A stretch of 64,000 nt of DNA, taken from contig NZ_CP025546.1 in assembly GCF_003614435.1 (NCBI RefSeq), positions 6,262,001-6,326,000 of the forward strand, given 5' to 3'. The stretch comes from Mycobacterium paragordonae. GTDB taxonomy: Bacteria > Actinomycetota > Actinomycetes > Mycobacteriales > Mycobacteriaceae. Position numbers and translations under genes: made by a program. The notes under the pieces were generated by a model, which was not told the origin of the DNA, ran no database searches, and saw only the letters and a program-made list of their open reading frames with translations. Numbering within the stretch: position 1 is the stretch's first letter; the number at the start of each line of letters is the position of its first letter. Below, piece by piece: positions 19,636 through 31,193 of this stretch.

Positions 19636-19752
19636 TGGCTTACCCTCGCGTTTCTTCCTGTGCAGTTACAGATCCAGTTTGGATAGACTCCCCACTGACC
19701 TAATCTGCCATAAGAACGGAAAATACTCAATCTAGACGCAACTTTGCGCAGT

Positions 19753-21276
19753 TCAGTTGGAGTGTGGACGAACAATCGGGAACAAAACAGTCTCCCTAAT
19801 TGACAGCCCGGTCAAACACATCAACAACCGATCGATACCCATTCCCGTTCCGGTGCAGGGCGGCATCCCGAACTCCAGGGCATCCAGAAAATCTTCGTCG
19901 AGTTGCATGGCCTCGTCATCACCGGCGGCTGCGGCGCGGGCCTGATCGGCAAATCTCTCACGTTGCACTACCGGATCGTTTAATTCCGAGTACCCGGTGG
20001 CCAGCTCCATTCCGCGCACGTATAGGTCCCACTTCTCGGTCACGCCGGGGATGCTGCGGTGGTGGCGGGTCAATGGCGTTGTCTCCACGGGGAAATCCCT
20101 GACGAAAGTGGGCGCGGTCAGTGTGTTGCCCACCGTGTGCTCCCATAGTTCCTCGACAAGTTTGCCGTGACCAAAGCCACGGTTGTCGGGAATCTCCACG
20201 TCGAGTGAAGCCGCGATCTCGCGTAACCGTTCCACCGGCGTCTCGGGTGTGATCTCTTCGCCCAGAGCTTTGGACAGCGAGGAATACATCTGCAGAGTTG
20301 CCCATTCTCCGTCGATGTCGTAGACACTGCCGTCAGGCATCGGAAGTTGTCTGGTCCCGATCGCCTCATCGGCGACCTCTTGAATAAGCTGCCTTGTGAC
20401 GACTGCCGAATCGTCATAGGTCCCGTACGTCTGGTAGGTCTCCAACATGGAGAATTCCGGGGAATGCGTCGAATCGGTTCCTTCGTTTCGGAAGACCCGA
20501 TTTAGTTCGAAGACCTTGTCGAAACCACCGACGATGCAGCGCTTGAGGAACAGTTCCGGCGCTATCCGCAGGTAAAGGTCTATGTCGAGCGCATTGGAAT
20601 GGGTGATGAACGGCCGTGCGGCGGCCCCGCCGGCCAGCGTCTGCAAGATGGGAGTTTCCACCTCCAGGAACCCGCGGCGTTCCAGTGCATTTCTGATAGC
20701 GCGTATTACAGCGATCCGCTGCCGGGCCACCGAACGCGCCTGCGGGCGGACGATCAGGTCGACATAACGCTGCCGTACCCGCGCCTCCTCGCTCATTTCC
20801 TTATGGGCGACGGGCAGCGGCCGCAGCGACTTGGCGGCCATCTGCCAGGAATCGGTGAGGACGGACAGTTCGCCTCGGCGTGAACTGATCACCTGTCCGT
20901 GCACGAAGACGATGTCGCCGAGATCGACGTCGGCCTTCCACGCGTCCAGCGATTCCTGACCCACCTTGTCGAGGCTGATCATCGCCTGCAGCTGGGTGCC
21001 GTCTCCGTCCTGCAGTGTCGCAAAGCACAGTTTCCCGGTATTGCGGGCGAACACCACCCGGCCCGCGACACCGACGACGTCATCGGTCGCGGTGTCGGTA
21101 GGCAGGTCGGGATGGGCCGCGCGAACCTCGGCCAGCGTGTGCGTCCGCTGGATCGCCACCGGGTACGGGTCGTGACCTTCTGCCAACAGGCGGGCGCGCT
21201 TGTCCCGACGGATCCGGAATTGCTCGGGAAGGTCCCCTGGGGGATCTCTGTCGGGGTCTCGATCGGCGGCACTCAC
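19753..21276 (-). CDS. lysS: lysyl-tRNA synthetase (class II)
   Basis: This 507-residue enzyme charges tRNA-Lys. It has an OB-fold anticodon domain (about 60-170), class II motif 2 in [18 protein letters not shown] and motif 3 in [11 protein letters not shown] near the C-terminus. The N-terminus [16 protein letters not shown] matches the mycobacterial enzyme. The start is GTG at 21276. It lies 33 bases after coaX, so it may be the last gene of the pantothenate gene cluster. Confidence 0.97.
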   Translation of the reverse strand: MSAADRDPDRDPPGDLPEQFRIRRDKRARLLAEGHDPYPVAIQRTHTLAEVRAAHPDLPTDTATDDVVGVAGRVVFARNTGKLCFATLQDGDGTQLQAMISLDKVGQESLDAWKADVDLGDIVFVHGQVISSRRGELSVLTDSWQMAAKSLRPLPVAHKEMSEEARVRQRYVDLIVRPQARSVARQRIAVIRAIRNALERRGFLEVETPILQTLAGGAAARPFITHSNALDIDLYLRIAPELFLKRCIVGGFDKVFELNRVFRNEGTDSTHSPEFSMLETYQTYGTYDDSAVVTRQLIQEVADEAIGTRQLPMPDGSVYDIDGEWATLQMYSSLSKALGEEITPETPVERLREIAASLDVEIPDNRGFGHGKLVEELWEHTVGNTLTAPTFVRDFPVETTPLTRHHRSIPGVTEKWDLYVRGMELATGYSELNDPVVQRERFADQARAAAAGDDEAMQLDEDFLDALEFGMPPCTGTGMGIDRLLMCLTGLSIRETVLFPIVRPHSN

Positions 21277-21309
21277 GACGTGCCAGCTTAAATGAGATCG
21301 CGCCGACGC

Positions 21310-22128
21310 TCAGCGCGCGGTCTTGAGCCGGCCGCGCTGGGCGTCGCGGTTTCGCTCGAAAACCAGCTGCAGCCCGTGCAGCGTCAGATGCTGGTCGTAG
21401 TGCTCCACCGTGTGGAGTTCGGGCAGCAACAGTGGCGCGGTGTGCCCGGTGGCCACCACGGCGACGTCGTCATCGGCGGAGAACCCGGTGACGTCGTCGC
21501 GGATGCGGCCCACCAGGCCGTCGACCAACCCGGCAAAGCCGAATACGGCGCCGGCCTGCATGCACTCCACGGTGTTCTTGCCCACCACGGATCGGGGCCT
21601 GGCCAGTTCAACCCGGCGCAGCGCGGCCGAGCGCGCCGCTGCGGCATCCGAGGACACCTGCACGCCAGGCGCGATCGCGCCACCGAGAAACTCTCCCTTG
21701 GCCGACACCACATCAACACAGATCGACGACCCGAAGTCGACCACGATGGCTGCCCTGCCGAACTTGTGAAAGGCCGCCAGGCAGTTGACGATCCGGTCGG
21801 CGCCCACCTCTTTCGGGTTGTCGACCAGCAGCGGGATGCCGGTGCGCACGCCGGGCTCGATCAGCACATGCGGCACGGACGGCCAGTACTGGTCCAGCAT
21901 GATCCGCACCTCGTGCAGCACCGACGGCACGGTGGACAAACCGGCGGCGCCGGTGAGCCGCTCGGCATCCTCACCGATGAGACCGTCGATGGTGAGTGCC
22001 AGTTCGTCCGCAGTGACTTCGGACTCGGTGCGGATCCGCCACTGCTGAACAACTTTCGCGTTGTCTTTGGCGCCGGATATCAGACCGACGACCGTGTGGG
22101 TGTTGCGGACATCGATCGCCAGCAGCAC
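21310..22128 (-). CDS. coaX: type III pantothenate kinase CoaX
   Basis: CoaX-type proteins phosphorylate pantothenate in the first step of CoA synthesis. The 272-residue ASKHA-fold protein begins with the phosphate motif [15 protein letters not shown] and has the GADRIVN and [12 protein letters not shown] motifs of the family. In M. tuberculosis CoaX is reported as essentially inactive with CoaA serving as kinase, so activity here is uncertain. It starts two bases after the panD stop. Confidence 0.93.
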   Translation of the reverse strand: MLLAIDVRNTHTVVGLISGAKDNAKVVQQWRIRTESEVTADELALTIDGLIGEDAERLTGAAGLSTVPSVLHEVRIMLDQYWPSVPHVLIEPGVRTGIPLLVDNPKEVGADRIVNCLAAFHKFGRAAIVVDFGSSICVDVVSAKGEFLGGAIAPGVQVSSDAAAARSAALRRVELARPRSVVGKNTVECMQAGAVFGFAGLVDGLVGRIRDDVTGFSADDDVAVVATGHTAPLLLPELHTVEHYDQHLTLHGLQLVFERNRDAQRGRLKTAR

Positions 22129-22130
22129 GG

Positions 22131-22550
22131 TTACCGCGCGCCGATCCGCGGGTCCAACAACTCGTCAACGCCGTCGGGCACGTAGGCCGGATCGCTGCCC
22201 AGGTCGATCTGTCTGTTGTCGGCGTCGACGAACACGATCCGCGGCTGGTACGAGCGCGCCTCGGCGTTTTCCATGGTGCCGTAAGCGATCAGGATCACCA
22301 GATCACCGGGGTGAACGAGATGTGCTGCGGCGCCGTTGATTCCGATTACACCGGTACCGCGCTCGCCCGTGATGGCGTAAGTGACCAGCCGGGCACCGTT
22401 GTCGATGTCGACGATGGTGACCTGTTCACCCTCGAGCAGGTCGGCGGCGTCCATCAGGTCGGCGTCGATGGTCACCGATCCGACGTAGTGCAGGTCGGCC
22501 TGGGTTACGGTGGCGCGGTGGATCTTCGACTTCAACATTGTCCGTAACAT
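22131..22550 (-). CDS. panD: aspartate 1-decarboxylase proenzyme PanD
   Basis: PanD makes beta-alanine from aspartate and self-cleaves to form a pyruvoyl group. The 139-residue protein has the cleavage site Gly24-Ser25 in the segment [23 protein letters not shown] at 22550 with GGAGG just upstream is preferred over a TTG four codons earlier. The ATG overlaps the panC stop by one base (TGATG), so translation is coupled. The divergent C-terminus after about residue 120 is normal for this family. Confidence 0.96.
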   Translation of the reverse strand: MLRTMLKSKIHRATVTQADLHYVGSVTIDADLMDAADLLEGEQVTIVDIDNGARLVTYAITGERGTGVIGINGAAAHLVHPGDLVILIAYGTMENAEARSYQPRIVFVDADNRQIDLGSDPAYVPDGVDELLDPRIGAR

Positions 22551-23479
22551 CAATTCCTCCAATGTGATTGAGCGTCCGGCCCACTGGTGGTGCCGGCGAG
22601 ATTGCCGATTTGGATTGCCACGTTGTCCAGCAGTCTGGTGGTGCCGAGCCGAGCCGCGATCAACAGCCGGCCGGATCCGTTGGTGGGCGCCGGACCCAGC
22701 TCGGTGTCACGCAGCTGCAGGTAGTCGACCACCAATTCGGGGGTGGACTGCAGCACCGCGTCGGCCGCGTCCAGCGCAGCCTGGACACCATAGGTAGCGG
22801 CGTGCGCGCCCGCGCTCAGTGCCGCCGAAAGTGCCACGGCCGCTTCGCGTTGCGCCGGGTCCAGGTAGCGGTTGCGGGACGACATCGCCAGCCCGTCACG
22901 TTCCCGTACCGTCGGCACGCCCACCACCTGCACGGCGACGTTCAGGTCAGTGACCATCTGCCGGATCAGCACCAGCTGCTGATAGTCCTTCTCGCCGAAG
23001 AACGCCCGGTCCGGCCGGACAATCTGCAGCAGCTTGAGAACCACCGTCAGCACACCGGCGAAATGCGTTGGGCGCACGCTACCTTCGAGTTCGGCAGCCA
23101 GCGGTCCCGGCTGCACGGTGGTACGCAGTCCGTTGGGATACATGCCCGCGGCCGAAGGTGCGAAAACGATATCCACACCCTCACCGCGCAGGAGTTCCAC
23201 ATCCTGGTCAAGGGTGCGCGGGTAGGCGTCGAGATCCTCACCCGCACCGAACTGCAACGGGTTGACGAAGATCGACACGACCACCACCGAACCCGGCACC
23301 CGCTTGGCGGCACGCACCAGCGTCAGGTGACCTTCGTGCAGCGCTCCCATGGTGGGCACCAACATGATTCGCCGGCCGGTGTGCCGCAGCGCGCGGGTGA
23401 CGTCGCTGACGTCGGCCGGCGCCGAAAACACGTTGAGTTCGCCCGGTTTGTAGGCAGGCGGCTTCCTGTTGCCGATCAC
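22550..23479 (-). CDS. panC: pantothenate synthetase PanC
   Basis: PanC joins pantoate and beta-alanine using ATP. The 309-residue protein has the nucleotide motif [10 protein letters not shown], the GEKDYQQ segment and the SSRNRYL segment (KMSKS-like). The GTG start at 23479 overlaps the upstream gene's stop by four bases (GTGA). A C-terminal tail ending ESHWRN-like (SHWRN) is as in other mycobacteria. It sits in an operon with panD and coaX. Confidence 0.96.
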   Translation of the reverse strand: MIGNRKPPAYKPGELNVFSAPADVSDVTRALRHTGRRIMLVPTMGALHEGHLTLVRAAKRVPGSVVVVSIFVNPLQFGAGEDLDAYPRTLDQDVELLRGEGVDIVFAPSAAGMYPNGLRTTVQPGPLAAELEGSVRPTHFAGVLTVVLKLLQIVRPDRAFFGEKDYQQLVLIRQMVTDLNVAVQVVGVPTVRERDGLAMSSRNRYLDPAQREAAVALSAALSAGAHAATYGVQAALDAADAVLQSTPELVVDYLQLRDTELGPAPTNGSGRLLIAARLGTTRLLDNVAIQIGNLAGTTSGPDAQSHWRN

Positions 23480-24387
23480 CGGACCAGTACCTCGACGACA
23501 TCGTCGGGGGCGTGTGCACGCTGCGCGGTCCGCAGCGCGTTCACCCGGTACGCGTGGGCGAGCTCCGGGTCGGCGTCCCCGAGTGCGCTCAAGTGTCCGG
23601 CCACGGCGGCGGCGTCGCCGCGGGCGACCGGGCCGGTGAGCGCGGCCTGACCGCGCTGCAACGTGTTCTCCAGCGCCGCGCGTGCCAGCGGCCCGACGAT
23701 GCGTTCGGCGATACCGCCCGGTTGATTGTCGACCCGCTGTTGTCCCAGCAGTTCGTCGCCGGTCAGGGCGGCCCGCAACGCCTCCAGCGCATCGGCCAGC
23801 ACGGTCACCAGATGGTTGGACGCATGGGCCAGCGCGGCGTGGTACAGCACCCGGGCGTCTTCACGCACGAAGAACGGCTCGCCGCCCATCTCCAGTACCA
23901 ACGACTGCCCGATCGCGTACCCGACTTCGTCGGCCGCCGTCACCCCGAAGCAGGTGTCCGGCAGCCGGGCGATGTCTTCGTCGGAGCCGGTGAAGGTCAT
24001 GGCCGGGTGAATCGCCACCGGAATGCAGCCCTGACGGGTCAGTGGCTCCAGGATTCCGATCCCGTTGGCGCCGGAGGTGTGCACCACGATGGTGCCCGGC
24101 CGAACAGCGGAGGTGGCGGCCAAACCGGCCACCAGGCCGGGCAGTTCGCTGTCGGTGACCGCCAGCAACAACAGCTCCGCGCCGGCAGCAACGTCCGGCG
24201 GAGACAGGACCGGCGTATCGGGCAGCCGGCGCTGCGCCCGCTGCAGGGAGGCCTGGGAAATGGCGCTGCACGCCACCACCACGTGGTCGGCGCGCTCCAG
24301 TGCGACCCCCAACGCGGAGCCGACGCGGCCGGCCGAGATGATTCCCACCTTCAGCCTGGCCGGGCGCAGTCCGTCGAACTGCTCCAT
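23476..24387 (-). CDS. Rossmann-fold/DUF2520 protein (Rv3603c-like)
   Basis: This 303-residue protein has an N-terminal NAD(P)-binding-like Rossmann motif ([14 protein letters not shown]) and a C-terminal helical DUF2520 domain with the segment [16 protein letters not shown]. The overall design recalls ketopantoate reductase and pyrroline carboxylate reductase relatives. Its overlap with panC (four bases) points to a role in pantothenate synthesis, perhaps ketopantoate reduction, but this is inference from position. ATG at 24387 gives the conserved [15 protein letters not shown] start. Confidence 0.85.
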   Translation of the reverse strand: MEQFDGLRPARLKVGIISAGRVGSALGVALERADHVVVACSAISQASLQRAQRRLPDTPVLSPPDVAAGAELLLLAVTDSELPGLVAGLAATSAVRPGTIVVHTSGANGIGILEPLTRQGCIPVAIHPAMTFTGSDEDIARLPDTCFGVTAADEVGYAIGQSLVLEMGGEPFFVREDARVLYHAALAHASNHLVTVLADALEALRAALTGDELLGQQRVDNQPGGIAERIVGPLARAALENTLQRGQAALTGPVARGDAAAVAGHLSALGDADPELAHAYRVNALRTAQRAHAPDDVVEVLVR

Positions 24388-24490
24388 CGCAGACGACCTC
24401 ACAGATTTCCTTCGTACGTTCCAGTCCCGCTGTTGGGGTACCGGACGGTCACTACGACTCTAGTCGATCCGTCCCAGCGAGCACAGCGTG

Positions 24491-25804
24491 TCAGCCGTCA
24501 CGCCGGCGTCGCCGGCCGCCTCCGCTCGGCTGCACCTGGAACCTCGCCAACAGGTCGGCGGCCGAGTGACCACCGCTTTGTGGGTCGGATTCGTTCTCGA
24601 CCGGTTCCTCGGCGCTGCGATGCCGGGGAGCCGGCGGGGCCGGGGCGAGCCGCGGCGGCGCGGGTGCCGGCGGTGGCTCCGGAGCCTCCTCGGGTTGCGA
24701 GTCGCGGGGCCGGGCGAGATTTCCGACACCGAAATCCCGGTACTCCGCCGAATGCCTGGAGCGCGAACGGCGGCCACCGTATTGGGGCCCGGGCTCGTCC
24801 GGAGTTGCTCCGACCGCGTTGGCGTCCGGTTCGTCGGCGTCGTCCCGGTAGCGTCGCCGGCGTCCTTCCGACTCCGCGCGGGGCGGGGCTGCCGGAGCCT
24901 GGGCAGGTGCCCAGTGGCTGCCCGGCGCGCCCGGTGGCAACCACTGCCCCTCGGCCGGGGCCGGTTGCCAGGCCGCCGGTTGGGGCTGTGGTTGGGGTTG
25001 GGGCTGTGGTTGGGGTTGAGGCTGCGGTTGGGGTGGCGGCGCCGGCTGGTACTGCGGCTGAGGCTGGAATTGCGGAGGTGGCGGTGGCCGGTGCCGTGGC
25101 TGGAAGGGCCCGGGCTGCGGCGGCGGGGGGTACTCACGGACGCTGGCGGGTTGCCTAGGTGGCAGCAACGGTTCCTCGGGAACGTCGATGATCGCGGCTT
25201 CCTCTTCGCCGGCGGGCTCTTCCTCCGGCTCCTCCTGACGGACGGCGGTGACCCGATCGCTGGCCACCCAGTCGGCGGGCGGGCTGTCACCGTTCGTGGC
25301 GGCGCTGGCCGACCGATCGGTCAACGCCCGCGCCGCTTCCCTGTTCAAAGTCTCGAGGGCCGGACGGTGTTCGAGGTCGGTATCGAACAGGATCTCCAGG
25401 TTGGTCCGCAGCGCGGACAGTTCCGCCCGCAGCGCCGCGATCTCGTCGGCCGCTTGAGCCCGTATCTCCGAGGCCAGTTCGCGGCGCAGTTGCGACTCCA
25501 CCGTCAGCTCGTACTCGCGGCGTGCCGAGATTTCGCGGTCCAGTTGCAGGTCGTACACCAGTTTCATGTCCCGGGCGCGCGCCTGGTCGGCCTCGGCCTG
25601 GCGGCGGTACAGCACCGACACGAAGGCGCCGGCCACGGCGGCCCACAACGCCAGGATCACAGCGAGCTTGAGAAGTTCCACCCGATCGGTGAAAACCAGC
25701 GCGGAGCTGGCCGCGATTGCCAGGACCAGCAACGTCGTCAAGAGCACCCACCCCGGCCTGCGGCCGCCGCGCCGGACCCGGGCGCCGCGGGACAGAACGG
25801 TCAT
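24491..25804 (-). CDS. membrane protein with coiled coil and Pro/Gln-rich tail (Rv3604c-like)
   Basis: This 437-residue protein has two transmembrane helices (about 18-37 and 46-66), a charged coiled-coil region (about 68-150: QAEADQARARDM through EIAALRAELSAL) and a long low-complexity C-terminal half rich in Pro, Gln, Ala and Arg. It includes an almost pure (Pro-Gln) tract of about 20 residues encoded at about 24979-25036. The last segment SAADLLARFQVQPSGGGRRRR is conserved in mycobacterial homologues. The function is unknown; the form suggests a cytoplasmic disordered scaffold anchored to the membrane. Confidence 0.87.
   Translation of the reverse strand: MTVLSRGARVRRGGRRPGWVLLTTLLVLAIAASSALVFTDRVELLKLAVILALWAAVAGAFVSVLYRRQAEADQARARDMKLVYDLQLDREISARREYELTVESQLRRELASEIRAQAADEIAALRAELSALRTNLEILFDTDLEHRPALETLNREAARALTDRSASAATNGDSPPADWVASDRVTAVRQEEPEEEPAGEEEAAIIDVPEEPLLPPRQPASVREYPPPPQPGPFQPRHRPPPPPQFQPQPQYQPAPPPQPQPQPQPQPQPQPQPQPAAWQPAPAEGQWLPPGAPGSHWAPAQAPAAPPRAESEGRRRRYRDDADEPDANAVGATPDEPGPQYGGRRSRSRHSAEYRDFGVGNLARPRDSQPEEAPEPPPAPAPPRLAPAPPAPRHRSAEEPVENESDPQSGGHSAADLLARFQVQPSGGGRRRRRDG
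24979..25036 (-). repeat. hexanucleotide microsatellite encoding Pro-Gln repeats
   Basis: The tract is built of 6-base units read on the minus strand as CCNCAG/CCNCAA, and alternates Pro and Gln codons inside the Rv3604c-like gene. Changes by whole units keep the frame, so length variation between strains would alter tail length without destroying the gene. Confidence 0.8.
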
Positions 25805-25891
25805 GGCCCCTGACTGTACCCGGGCGAGGTCACTTGGCGTGTCGCGCCAGTCCGGCGATTCTCGGCGTGAGTTGCCAGGCGGCCCAGGTGG

Positions 25892-26371
25892 TCAGGTCTC
25901 GGCCCCTTCGCCGGGTTCACCGGAATCCTGCGGAGGTGACTTGCAGCAATGCTGTAACCACATCGCCGCGATGACCAGAGCCAGCGCGCTGAGCGCCGCC
26001 ACGACGGCGCCGCCGGTGTCCTCGGCGGCGGCTCGCATCCATGACCGGCGCGGCAGGAAATACACCAGCACCCCCACCCACCAACCCAGCATCACCGCGC
26101 CTACCCAGGCCGACGCCTTGGCGACCATCAGGCTGCGCGCCACCGCGAGCGGGTGCAGCCAGCCTGGTGCATCGCCGATCTCGCCGTCGTTGATCTTGGC
26201 GCGCACGGTGCGCGCCCACAGCGCCTCCGCGACGGCGACCACCAGCAACGAAACCCCACTCCACACGGTGATCGGCGGAAAGTACCGGTACAACACGGTG
26301 ATCAGCAGGTAGCCCACGAACGCGGCGCCGAGCACCACCCCCGTCAGGTCACGTTTGCGGGTCGGGCCCAT
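25892..26371 (-). CDS. four-helix membrane protein (DUF3180-like, Rv3605c-like)
   Basis: This 159-residue protein has four hydrophobic segments (about 10-30, 35-52, 75-100 and 120-143) and a short Cys-containing C-terminal tail (LQHCCKSPPQDS). It belongs to a small membrane family found after folK in actinobacteria, recalled as DUF3180. ATG at 26371 overlaps the folK stop in TGATG, so its translation is coupled to the folate genes. A longer upstream frame lies inside folK and is rejected. The function is unknown. Confidence 0.88.
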   Translation of the reverse strand: MGPTRKRDLTGVVLGAAFVGYLLITVLYRYFPPITVWSGVSLLVVAVAEALWARTVRAKINDGEIGDAPGWLHPLAVARSLMVAKASAWVGAVMLGWWVGVLVYFLPRRSWMRAAAEDTGGAVVAALSALALVIAAMWLQHCCKSPPQDSGEPGEGAET

Positions 26372-26868
26372 CAGGTCTCCAGCGCCAGCGAGGTCGGGCG
26401 CACGCCTGCGGCGTCGTCGGCCAGATCGGCGAGCAGCTCGCGCACCGGCCGGGAGAGCTCCGCGGTCGGTTCCACGTCCAGCCACGGCACCAGCACGAAT
26501 GCCCGCACATGGGCCCTCGGGTGCGGCAGCGTCAGCTCTGGGTCATCGACGGTGATCTGACCCCGCGTTCCGTAACAGGCGACCAGGTCGACGTCCAAGG
26601 TGCGCGGACCCCAGCGCAACTCACGCACCCGCCCGGCGGCCTGCTCGATCTCGTGAGCCCGGCGCAACCAGGCATGCGCATCGCGGTCGGGGTCCTCGGC
26701 GATCAACACGGCATTGAGGAACGGTTCCTGCTCCACGCCGCCCCAGGGGTCCGTCTCGTAGACCGATGACACCGCGCGGACCGCAGCACCGAGCCCGTCG
26801 ACGGCCGATTGCAGGTTGGCCAGGCGATCACCCAGGTTGGAGCCGATGGACAGCACCACGCGGGTCAT
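26371..26868 (-). CDS. folK: 6-hydroxymethyl-dihydropterin pyrophosphokinase
   Basis: FolK transfers pyrophosphate from ATP to 6-hydroxymethyl-dihydropterin. The 165-residue protein has the N-terminal [12 protein letters not shown], the Arg-rich ATP loop [14 protein letters not shown] with the two catalytic aspartates, and [16 protein letters not shown]. Its start overlaps folB by four bases and its stop overlaps the next gene. It acts directly after FolB and before FolP. Confidence 0.96.
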   Translation of the reverse strand: MTRVVLSIGSNLGDRLANLQSAVDGLGAAVRAVSSVYETDPWGGVEQEPFLNAVLIAEDPDRDAHAWLRRAHEIEQAAGRVRELRWGPRTLDVDLVACYGTRGQITVDDPELTLPHPRAHVRAFVLVPWLDVEPTAELSRPVRELLADLADDAAGVRPTSLALET

Positions 26869-27266
26869 ATCACCGAGCCCGCCGGGATCACCGATCCGCG
26901 ACCACCACGGCGGGACCGCCTGGTCACCACGGCCACGTCGTCGAAAGTCTGGGAGATGGGCGCCTGCGGCTTGTGCACCGTCACTTCAACCGCGTGGACC
27001 CGCTCGTCGGCGATCACCCGGTCGGCGATGTCGGCCCCGACCGTTTCGATCAGATTCCGCGCCGTTCCGCCGACGATGTCGGCGGCCAACTGCGCCAGCG
27101 CGCCGTAATCGTAGGTGTCGGCCAGCTCGTCGCTGGCCGCAGCACGGGCCAGGTCTATCCAGACCGTGATGTCGACGACGAAGTCCTGACCGTCGCGCCG
27201 CTCGTGTTCGAATACGCCGTGGCGGCCGCGAATCTTCAGGCCGCGCAACTCGATTCGGTCAGCCAC
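26865..27266 (-). CDS. folB: dihydroneopterin aldolase
   Basis: FolB converts dihydroneopterin to 6-hydroxymethyl-dihydropterin. The 133-residue protein shows [27 protein letters not shown] N-terminal features (catalytic Tyr/Glu region and the HGVFEHER motif) and the conserved lysine in [10 protein letters not shown]. It overlaps folP by eight bases and folK by four. The length is slightly above the bacterial norm because of a Gly/Arg-rich C-terminal tail. Confidence 0.95.
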   Translation of the reverse strand: MADRIELRGLKIRGRHGVFEHERRDGQDFVVDITVWIDLARAAASDELADTYDYGALAQLAADIVGGTARNLIETVGADIADRVIADERVHAVEVTVHKPQAPISQTFDDVAVVTRRSRRGGRGSVIPAGSVI

Positions 27267-28101
27267 CGGTTACCGCCCCTTCCGCGCCCTGCCACGCTTC
27301 GACGACTTTGCGGGCGTCTACCGACGCGCGCACGTCGTGCACCCGCACACCCCAGACACCGTGCAACACCGCCAGTGCGGAGATCACCGCCGTCGCCGTT
27401 TCGCGGCCGTCGGCCGGTCGCGGCGTGCCGTCGGGCCCGGCCAGCAAAGCGCCGAGGAAGCGCTTGCGGGAGGCACCCAACAACACCGGAAGCCCGGTCG
27501 CCATTAACTTCGGCAGGCCGTGCAACAGGGCCCAATTGTGTTGTCCCGTCTTGGCGAAACCCAGGCCGGGGTCGATCACGAGGTTGGCCGGATCGACGCC
27601 CGCCGCCACGGCGTCGTCCACACTGGCCAGCAGGTCGGCACGGACGTCGGCCACCACGTCCCGGTAGTCCGGAACCCGGTGTGGATGGTCGGCCGATACC
27701 GGCCGCCAGTGCATCAACACCCATGGCACCCCGGCCTCGGCCAGCAGTGGGGCCATGGCCGGATCGGCGCGCCCGCCGGACACGTCGTTGACGATTTGCG
27801 CACCGTTCGCCAGCGCCGCCTGCGCCACCCGCGCGTGCATGGTGTCGATACTGACGGTTATTCCTTGTGCCGCAAGGTTTTTCACAACGGGGACGATGCG
27901 TGCGGTTTCCACGTCGGGGTCCACCCGTGTCGCGCCGGGCCGCGTCGACTCTCCCCCGACGTCGATGATGTCGGCACCTTCGGCGGCCAAGGCCAAACCA
28001 TGTTCGACGGCACCGTCGGGATCGAGGTAGCGCCCGCCGTCGGAGAACGAGTCGTCAGTGACGTTGAGCACCCCTATCACCTGCACGGGTGCCGAACTCA
28101 C
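27259..28101 (-). CDS. folP: dihydropteroate synthase
   Basis: FolP condenses the pterin pyrophosphate with p-aminobenzoate and is the sulfonamide target. The 280-residue TIM barrel has [16 protein letters not shown], the pterin motif [26 protein letters not shown] and the GASRKRF motif near the C-terminus. It overlaps folE by four bases and folB by eight, so it lies in one operon. The residues are those of the functional FolP1 rather than the inactive FolP2 paralogue. Confidence 0.96.
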   Translation of the reverse strand: MSSAPVQVIGVLNVTDDSFSDGGRYLDPDGAVEHGLALAAEGADIIDVGGESTRPGATRVDPDVETARIVPVVKNLAAQGITVSIDTMHARVAQAALANGAQIVNDVSGGRADPAMAPLLAEAGVPWVLMHWRPVSADHPHRVPDYRDVVADVRADLLASVDDAVAAGVDPANLVIDPGLGFAKTGQHNWALLHGLPKLMATGLPVLLGASRKRFLGALLAGPDGTPRPADGRETATAVISALAVLHGVWGVRVHDVRASVDARKVVEAWQGAEGAVTGG

Positions 28102-28700
28102 TTACGCAGAATGAGATCGAGCGCTTCCGCCCGGGAGGCGGCGTCGGACTTGAACTGACCGCGCACCGCCGACGTCGTCGTGGTGGCGCCGGGCTTGCGG
28201 ACACCGCGCATCGCCATGCACAGGTGCTCGGCCTCGATCACCACGATGACCCCGCGCGGATCCAGCTTCTGCACCAGGGCATCCGCGATCTGGCTGGTGA
28301 GCCGCTCCTGCACCTGCGGACGCTTGGCGTAGAGGTCGACCAGCCGAGCGATTTTCGACAGGCCGGTCACCCTGCCGTCCACACCGGGGATGTAACCGAC
28401 GTGGGCCACCCCGTGGAAGGCGACGAGATGATGCTCGCAGGTGGAGTACATCGGTATTCCTTTGACGAGCACCAACTCATCGTGGTTCTCGTCGAACATC
28501 GCGTTGAGCACCGAGGTGGGCTCGGTGTAGAGCCCGGCGAAGATCTCTTTGTAGGCACGCACCACGCGAGCCGGGGTGTCGCGCAGACCGTGGCGGTCCG
28601 GATCTTCGCCGAGCGCAATCAGCAATTCGCGGACCGCCGCCTCGGCGCGGGCCTGATCGAACGGCCTGGCTCCGGTCTCCCTGGATTCCAGCTGGGTCAT
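28098..28700 (-). CDS. folE: GTP cyclohydrolase I
   Basis: FolE makes dihydroneopterin triphosphate from GTP, the first step of folate synthesis. The 200-residue protein has the zinc-site residues in [10 protein letters not shown] and [11 protein letters not shown] and the substrate segment [15 protein letters not shown] with RPQVQERLT. It starts the fol gene run and is 15 bases downstream of ftsH, so it may be co-transcribed with it. Confidence 0.97.
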   Translation of the reverse strand: MTQLESRETGARPFDQARAEAAVRELLIALGEDPDRHGLRDTPARVVRAYKEIFAGLYTEPTSVLNAMFDENHDELVLVKGIPMYSTCEHHLVAFHGVAHVGYIPGVDGRVTGLSKIARLVDLYAKRPQVQERLTSQIADALVQKLDPRGVIVVIEAEHLCMAMRGVRKPGATTTTSAVRGQFKSDAASRAEALDLILRK

Positions 28701-28715
28701 CGAATCCTCCGATAC

Positions 28716-30941
<2,226 letters not shown>

Positions 30942-30968
30942 CAATCATCGGCCGAGGGGGCCAGGTCC

Positions 30969-30983
30969 TTCCGATAAACGCAG
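30969..30983 (+). repeat. 15-base repeat shared with 37941-37955
   Basis: TTCCGATAAACGCAG occurs here, about 30 bases upstream of ftsH, and again at 37941-37955 upstream of the PE/PPE genes. Both copies are in the same orientation and flank the variable ftsH-PE region. The meaning is unknown; chance is unlikely for 15 bases. Confidence 0.6.
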
Positions 30984-31003
30984 CTGGAAATGTCCAGGTT
31001 ACC

Positions 31004-31096
31004 GCCAGTGGCGATCGCAAGCTCCGGCAGAGCCGGAGCGCAGCGGGTCGTCACCGTGTTGCCAGTGGCGAGTGGTAGCTCCGGCAGAGCGGGTCG
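31004..31096 (+). repeat. imperfect direct repeat upstream of ftsH
   Basis: Two copies of GCCAGTGGCGA, five variable bases, AGCTCCGGCAGAGC and GCGGGTCG or GGGTCG lie at 31004-31050 and 31061-31096. The first copy has an extra nine-base insertion. They look like a dispersed mycobacterial intergenic repeat unit; I see no gene here. Confidence 0.6.
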
Positions 31097-31150
31097 CCGA
31101 TGCCTCATGGTCAACGATTTGGTCAACGATCGCGAGTTCCCGACCATCGC

Positions 31151-31176
31151 CGAACGTGCGACCAGCTACACGTTCG
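31151..31176 (+). repeat. small palindromic unit, left of the IS element
   Basis: Arms CGAACGTG (31151-31158) and CACGTTCG (31169-31176) form an 8-base-pair hairpin with a ten-base loop. A near copy lies at 32467-32492 on the other side of the IS element in the same orientation, differing at three positions across about 28 bases. This looks like a dispersed hairpin repeat, possibly terminator-like. Confidence 0.65.
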
Positions 31177-31193
31177 TGGCGGTGGATTCATAC

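Noticed and set aside
31004..31096. CRISPR-like interpretation of the repeats near ftsH
   Set aside because: Only two imperfect copies, with variable bases and no regular spacers or cas genes.
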